41,036 bases of DNA. Origin: an uncultured Eubacteriales bacterium (GTDB taxonomy: Bacteria > Bacillota > Clostridia > Oscillospirales > Butyricicoccaceae). Shown here piece after piece: positions 38,562-41,036 of the stretch. Location: NCBI GenBank assembly GCA_910586105.1, contig CAJUGU010000020.1, forward strand, positions 1 to 41,036. Reading direction: 5' to 3'. The number at the start of each line of letters is the position of its first letter. Within the stretch, counting starts at the first letter, position 1. The notes beneath the pieces are model-generated. The model made no database searches, was not told where the DNA came from, and worked only from the letters and a program-made list of their open reading frames with translations. The position numbers were made by a program, and so were the translations under genes.

Positions 38562-39905
38562 TTACGGGCGCTCCGCCCGGTTTTGCTGCCGCAGCAGCAC
38601 CACAAAATAAATGCCGCAAAAGACGATCTGCACCACCGACGACGCTGGGGTCGCTAACCCAATATGGAACAGCGTCGCATCCGCCCGCCGACTCATGATC
38701 CACGACACCGGGATCCGCACGCCGAACGCGCCTATGATCCCCTGCGCCATTACAAAGGTCGTTTTTCCGCAGCCGTTGAAATAACCCACGAAGCAGAACA
38801 GGAACGAGGTCAACAGGCAATCGATCGCATAGGCCCTCAGATAATCGGCAGCCGCCAGGACAACCTCGGTCTCCTTTGCAAAAATGCCCGCCAGCAGGTC
38901 GCCGCGCCAAAACGTGAACGCCGCGACGAACACGCTGACCGCTAACGAAGTGCCGATCCCGCACAGCAGCGCTTTCCGGGCGCGCTCGGGCTTGCCCGCG
39001 CCGATGTTCTGTGCGACGAAGGCCGACATCGACTGCATATATGCCGACGGCAGCAGCATCAGGAAGCCGCACATTTTCTCGGCAACGCCGACCCCCGCCG
39101 ACGCGATCAATCCCAGCGTATTGACGATCGCCATGATCACAAGGAATGAAATATCGACCAGCAGGTCTTGCAGGGCGACCGGGATCCCTAGCCGCAGCGT
39201 CTCCTTCATGTACGCCGCCTGCGGACGGATCTGCTGGCGGGTAAATGTAAACGGCAGCGGCCGTCTGCGGATCAGCACCAGCGAAAGCAGCACGCTGACC
39301 GCCTGCGCAAACACAGTCGCGACCGCCGCCCCGGCGGCTCCCATCCGCAGTCCCGCGATCAACAGCAGATCCCCAAAGATGTTCAGCACGCAGGCGATCG
39401 CCACCGTGACCAGCGGCATTTGCGAATCCCCGATGCCGCGAAAAATGCTGCCCAGCAGGTTGTAAGCGACGATAAAGACCGTGCCCGCCGAACAAATCGC
39501 AATGTAAGCCGCCGTTTTGTCAAAGGCTTCCAGCGGGGCCTGCAAGATCCCGGCCAGCGCCGACGACGCGGCGACCATCACCACGGTCAGGACGGCCGCC
39601 AACACGCCGAACAGCCAAATGCCATTGCCGACAATCTGCCCGGCCTCTTCACGGCGTCCGCTGCCGATTTCCCGTCCGACGAAGACGGTAAGCCCCATCG
39701 CCAGCCCGGTAATGACCACCGTCACCGCGCGCATGAGCTGGCTGCCGGTAGAGACGGCGGAAACGTCGGCGGCGGTACCAAACTGGCCTACGACAAGCAG
39801 ATCCACCGCGCCGTACATCGTCTGCAAAAAGACGGCCAGCAGCACCGGCAGTGCGAAACGGACCAGCGGCGCAAAGATCCGCCCTTCGGTAAAACTCTGT
39901 TTCAT
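38562..39905 (-). CDS. MATE family efflux transporter
   Basis: A 447-residue, twelve-helix multidrug and toxic compound extrusion protein (cation antiporter). The N-half signature is FALPVLLAVFLQTMYGAVDLLVVGQFG with the conserved D near the end of helix 1-2, and GSIFRGIGDSQMPL and GIPVALQDLLVDISF are typical of the DinF/NorM-like Firmicute branch. ATG 39905 follows GGGGAG; a longer frame upstream overlaps the kinase-like gene's end. It is 28 bp after that gene and probably cotranscribed with it. Confidence 0.9.
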   Translation of the reverse strand: MKQSFTEGRIFAPLVRFALPVLLAVFLQTMYGAVDLLVVGQFGTAADVSAVSTGSQLMRAVTVVITGLAMGLTVFVGREIGSGRREEAGQIVGNGIWLFGVLAAVLTVVMVAASSALAGILQAPLEAFDKTAAYIAICSAGTVFIVAYNLLGSIFRGIGDSQMPLVTVAIACVLNIFGDLLLIAGLRMGAAGAAVATVFAQAVSVLLSLVLIRRRPLPFTFTRQQIRPQAAYMKETLRLGIPVALQDLLVDISFLVIMAIVNTLGLIASAGVGVAEKMCGFLMLLPSAYMQSMSAFVAQNIGAGKPERARKALLCGIGTSLAVSVFVAAFTFWRGDLLAGIFAKETEVVLAAADYLRAYAIDCLLTSFLFCFVGYFNGCGKTTFVMAQGIIGAFGVRIPVSWIMSRRADATLFHIGLATPASSVVQIVFCGIYFVVLLRQQNRAERP

Positions 39906-39933
39906 TGGAACGCGCTCCCCTTCCTGCCGCCGG

Positions 39934-40560
39934 TCAGCGCCGCACATGCGCGAACCATCTGACCGCAAACTCCGCGACTGCCGGAGCGAGCGCCTTCAAA
40001 CCCCAGCCGCCGGTGTTTACCGTCAGATCGTAGCTGCCGCCCTTGCCCCATTTGCTGCCCGAGATCATTTCCCGGCTTTCGGCGCGCGCCCGGTCGATCC
40101 GCCGGATATTCTGCTCGATCGCCCGCCGCGACAGGTTTTCCCCCTCCGGCGCGCGTTCCATGCAGCGGCGCACTTTGTCTTCCATATCCGCGCAGACGAA
40201 GATCCGGAACGGGCGTTCCCCCGCAAGCAGGATATCCGCGTCGCGGCCGATGATGATGCAGTCCCTGCCCGCCTTCGCGATGCCGTCAATCACCCGTTTT
40301 TGCGCCATCAGCAGGCCCGCCCGTTCGGCTTGCAGCAGACCGCCGCCGCCCGCGAAGGAGCGCCGGTAGGTCAACGGAGTCTGCTGCCACACATGGCTCT
40401 CAAGCGCCTTTTCGACGTAGGCCTCCGCTTTGCCTTCGGCCTGCGCGATTGCGGTGATGATCTCGCGGTCGTAATAATCAAAACCGAGCATGTCTGAAAG
40501 CCGTTTGCCCAGTTCCCTGCCGCCGCTGCCAAATTCACGGCTTATGGTGATAAGTTTCAT
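39934..40560 (-). CDS. Cytidylate kinase-like family protein (second copy)
   Basis: A 208-residue protein, paralogue of the gene at 3733. It starts MKLITISREFGSGGRELGKR, with the family's non-classical phosphate loop, and includes RDCIIIGRDADILLAGE, the Arg-rich IEQNIRRIDRARAESREMISG lid-like segment and YDLTVNTGGWG near the C-terminus. Nucleotide specificity and role are unknown. ATG 40560 follows AGGAGGGGG. It leads a two-gene unit with the MATE transporter and has a structured leader of about 118 nt with a terminator-like hairpin. Confidence 0.85.
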   Translation of the reverse strand: MKLITISREFGSGGRELGKRLSDMLGFDYYDREIITAIAQAEGKAEAYVEKALESHVWQQTPLTYRRSFAGGGGLLQAERAGLLMAQKRVIDGIAKAGRDCIIIGRDADILLAGERPFRIFVCADMEDKVRRCMERAPEGENLSRRAIEQNIRRIDRARAESREMISGSKWGKGGSYDLTVNTGGWGLKALAPAVAEFAVRWFAHVRR

Positions 40561-40678
40561 GGTCGTTTCCCCCTCCTGGATTTCTAGGCGTCTTCTTATC
40601 GTAATAAAGAAGGCGGGGATTCCCCCGCCGCGCTGGATCTCCCAGCCTTACGGCCGGCGCCCAGATCCCGCTTCAATG
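40561..40678 (-). promoter_or_regulatory. Structured 5' leader with terminator-like hairpin (candidate attenuator or riboswitch)
   Basis: Between the promoter and the kinase-like start the minus strand can form three stems. They are a GGATCT...AGATCC long-range stem around GGCC-GTAA-GGC (about 40636-40671), an alternative GCTGG-GAGAT-CCAGC hairpin, and GGCGGGG-GAAT-CCCCGCC (40612-40629) followed by TTCTTTATT. The first two share bases and exclude each other, as in switching leaders. It does not match any riboswitch consensus I can recall. Confidence 0.4.
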
Positions 40679-40684
40679 TTTTCC

Positions 40685-40713
40685 ATAATACCAGATTGCT
40701 TCCCGATTGTCAA
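40685..40713 (-). promoter_or_regulatory. Promoter of the kinase-like/MATE unit
   Basis: On the minus strand TTGACA (40708-40713), exact 17-bp spacer, TATTAT (40685-40690). Confidence 0.8.
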
Positions 40714-41036
40714 TTACGCGTTCACAAAAAAACAGCCCTGTCAAATCGTCTATCAAAATCCATACTGAACGCGCACAGGAGTTAGCCCACGGCATGTTTT
40801 TTATGCGCGCGCACGGCAAGGCCGATAAACAGCGACACCTCCACGCAAAACAATGCGCGCCGCGCCTGCGATCCTGCCGTCTGAAAAGAGGAATGGTTTT
40901 TCGCCTGCCGCTATGGTATAATAGCTGTAAACAGCTATTATACCGCTTATTAAATAATTATACCATATCGGCGCAGAACATGGCCACGGCAATTTCATAA
41001 AAATCCCAGAAAAAGGCAGCCATTGAAAGAGAGACG
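40714..41036. other. Window-end intergenic region with a 30-bp palindrome
   Basis: No gene is supported in this stretch. A perfect inverted repeat with 14-bp arms (GGTATAATAGCTGT and its complement, 2-bp centre) is at 40915-40944. Each arm contains a TATAAT, so the site could be an operator over a -10 box, probably for a gene beyond the window's end. No good -35 hexamer was found for either direction. Confidence 0.5.

Noticed and set aside
37006..39495. A very long open frame running through the mtaD gene and on into the minus-strand MATE gene region
   Set aside because: Only the part from 38295 down matches the amidohydrolase family; the upstream part runs across repeat C and the MATE gene in a wrong frame.
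40801..40998. A 65-codon minus-strand frame at the window's end
   Set aside because: No RBS, and its start lies within the 30-bp palindrome region; the hydrophobic stretch comes from the AT-rich palindrome.

Overview
The window looks like a chromosomal segment of a GC-rich member of the Clostridia, most likely an Oscillospirales-type gut Firmicute; this placement is an inference. The signs are the spore-former-type genes sigH and ricT, the B. subtilis-like order speA-like/darA/holB/ricT, strong AGGAGG ribosome binding sites, many TTGACA-N17-TATAAT promoters in otherwise GC-rich DNA, a glmS ribozyme, RNase J and a NiaR-type repressor. There is no prophage, insertion sequence with a transposase, CRISPR array or rRNA operon.

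Layout. (1) 0.25-6.6 kb: a cyclitol/sugar locus with two Gfo/Idh/MocA dehydrogenases, an AraC regulator, a cytidylate-kinase-like protein, a GPH-family transporter and an IolI-like isomerase. (2) 7.2-7.5 kb: two tandem, similar, very small ORFs with hydrophobic N-termini. (3) 7.6-14.1 kb: a minus-strand housekeeping run (ricT, holB, darA, Orn/Lys/Arg decarboxylase-like, queG-like, Smr-like, GNAT, class I glutamine amidotransferase). (4) 14.1-18.5 kb: Na/phosphate symporter, serine acetyltransferase and a HAD phosphatase, with a shared promoter module and an orphan promoter. (5) 18.6-23.5 kb: zinc-ribbon protein, sigH, glmS with its ribozyme and an upstream 40-bp tandem repeat, ndk, then tRNA-Asp, tRNA-Phe and tRNA-Gly. 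(6) 23.6-26.8 kb: a GntR-regulated ABC-type operon. (7) 26.8-34.9 kb: HMA metallochaperone-like protein under a DtxR-like operator, two small conserved proteins, an EF-G-like GTPase, NiaR, a 3D-domain cell-wall protein with a WalR-type box, and RNase J. (8) 35.5-40.6 kb: Uma2-family protein with a frameshift at a slippery heptamer, purine nucleoside phosphorylase, MTA/SAH deaminase, MATE transporter and a second cytidylate-kinase-like protein.

How genes work together. IolG and IolI can oxidise and isomerise inositols brought in by the GPH transporter. MTA/SAH deaminase and PNP overlap by ATGA and could form a deaminate-then-phosphorolyse nucleoside salvage pair. GlmS feeds cell-wall precursor synthesis and would be shut off by GlcN6P through its ribozyme, while the 3D-domain protein appears to be tied to the WalRK cell-wall regulon.

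Most unusual element: a dispersed, non-coding repeat family (at least five copies: about 80-250, 14211-14362, 31552-31665, 35008-35243, 38322-38476). The best copies have inverted ends and internal hairpins whose arms differ between copies by compensating base changes, so the hairpins appear to be under selection or to have been copied as structured units. No coding function is visible in it.
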